Of a DNA stretch of 63,160 nucleotides, positions 62,606 to 63,160 are shown in pieces (position 1 is the stretch's first letter; each line of letters opens with the position of its first letter). Source of the stretch: an uncultured bacterium (GTDB lineage: Bacteria; Bacteroidota; Bacteroidia; Bacteroidales; Bacteroidaceae); contig CAJMNM010000018.1 of assembly GCA_905214795.1 (NCBI GenBank), positions 1 through 63,160 on the forward strand, in the 5' to 3' direction. The notes beneath the pieces are model-generated. The model was given only the letters and a program-made list of their open reading frames with translations, searched no databases and had not been told where the DNA came from. The translations under genes were made by a program, and so were the position numbers.

Positions 62606-62744
62606 ACTTTAAATGGTTGATATACCGCATGGTTTCCATACTTAAATAACGTGAGTCCGATATAAGAATAAATTATAATCTATTGAAAAAATAAGAACAT
62701 AGCAGTAAAAGTATTAAATTTAAAAGGCAGCCCAATACTTCTGT

Positions 62745-63160
62745 TTTGGTTTTATGCATTCATTCCAACAAACGGTAGTTTTCAGTTCTGTCGTTTAAAT
62801 AAAGTTCGGTCCTTCCCTATAGGCATACATGACTTGGGTACAACGACCTCTGCTGACTTCTCACGGCAAGCTTTACTCCGCTAATTTCGTTTTTTCACTA
62901 TTCTCATGCGTCCGTGAGACCTCCTCGGATAAGGGTATTAACTTTCCACCTTATGTCTGCTCCATTTACACCAACCGTCCGAATAGCTATAGGGCTTTAG
63001 TTTGTGTAGCAACCTTACCCACGGTTATATGCCTTATATGAAGTTTCTGTTCGTCAGACCAGATGTTTGCCGCCAGCTTCTTTCAGATTCCACCTCTCTG
63101 TGGACACCCTTGCTATTGGCTGTATGATTCCCGCTATTAGGGCTCATTGGGGACTTGCAC
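62745..63160 (-). mobile_element. 5' part of a group II intron, truncated
   Basis: Read on the minus strand, the end of the window gives a GTGCAAGTCC start, then GGTGGAATCTGAAAGAAGC, GTCTGACGAACAGAAAC, ATATAAGGC and GTGAGAAGTCAGCAGAGG, which are hallmark words of domain I of bacterial group II introns of the ORF-carrying type. The reverse-transcriptase gene and the domain V hairpin that should follow are missing: past about 62745 the DNA is plain AT-rich spacer. So this is a 3'-truncated copy; its 5' end is at or just beyond the window edge. Confidence 0.7.

Overview
The window looks like a chromosomal segment of a Bacteroidales bacterium, most likely Bacteroides/Phocaeicola or a close relative. 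Evidence: most spaced-out genes are preceded by the Bacteroidetes promoter form TAnnTTTG with a TTTG-like element about 19-20 bp upstream; there are many TonB-type outer-membrane beta-barrel proteins, lipoproteins with acidic residues after the lipobox Cys, a GLPGLI protein, a BACON-like lipoprotein, a DUF2023 protein and a glycan-degrading gene cluster. I did not see any rRNA, tRNA or CRISPR array.

Layout. 0.8-25 kb is mostly housekeeping: glnS and a TPR protein; a GDP-L-fucose operon (manC-gmd-fcl); thiD; fabD; a cytoplasmic GH13 amylase; a flavodoxin with its DUF2023 partner; a large secreted metzincin-type protease; a surface lipoprotein; a serB / TerB-DnaJ / AlaX-like group; an unusual RluA pseudouridine synthase with a long N-terminal extension; an MBL hydrolase and an aldo/keto reductase; and a first beta-barrel protein.

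26-39 kb is accessory and the most interesting part. Two tandem paralogous outer-membrane receptors (26840-32518) are followed by a BlaI/BlaR1-type pair whose BlaR1 carries C-terminal DUF4488-like repeats instead of a beta-lactam sensor domain. Next comes a GLPGLI protein plus beta-barrel operon. A 76-bp promoter segment with the same 19-bp imperfect dyad lies in front of both the blaI-blaR1 operon and the GLPGLI operon, which points to one regulon controlled by BlaI. A scrap of a further receptor paralog lies beside the second promoter.

39-51.5 kb holds a secreted GH30 enzyme followed closely by an AddA/AddB-like helicase-nuclease pair, two different L,D-transpeptidases, a split LysO-type lysine exporter with a long leader containing a 37-codon peptide gene, and mltG. 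51.7-60.6 kb is a carbohydrate cluster (GH88, MFS transporter, GH43, GH97, GH51) without SusC/SusD, plausibly for arabinose- and uronate-decorated glycans. The window ends with a BACON-like lipoprotein divergent from a small gene that seems to be leaderless, a repeat-rich stretch, and the 5' part of a truncated group II intron.

Two long intergenic repeat elements (about 26.1-26.6 kb and 62.1-62.6 kb) are related and inverted relative to each other. They share a perfectly identical 59-nt block and bracket the 36-kb accessory segment.
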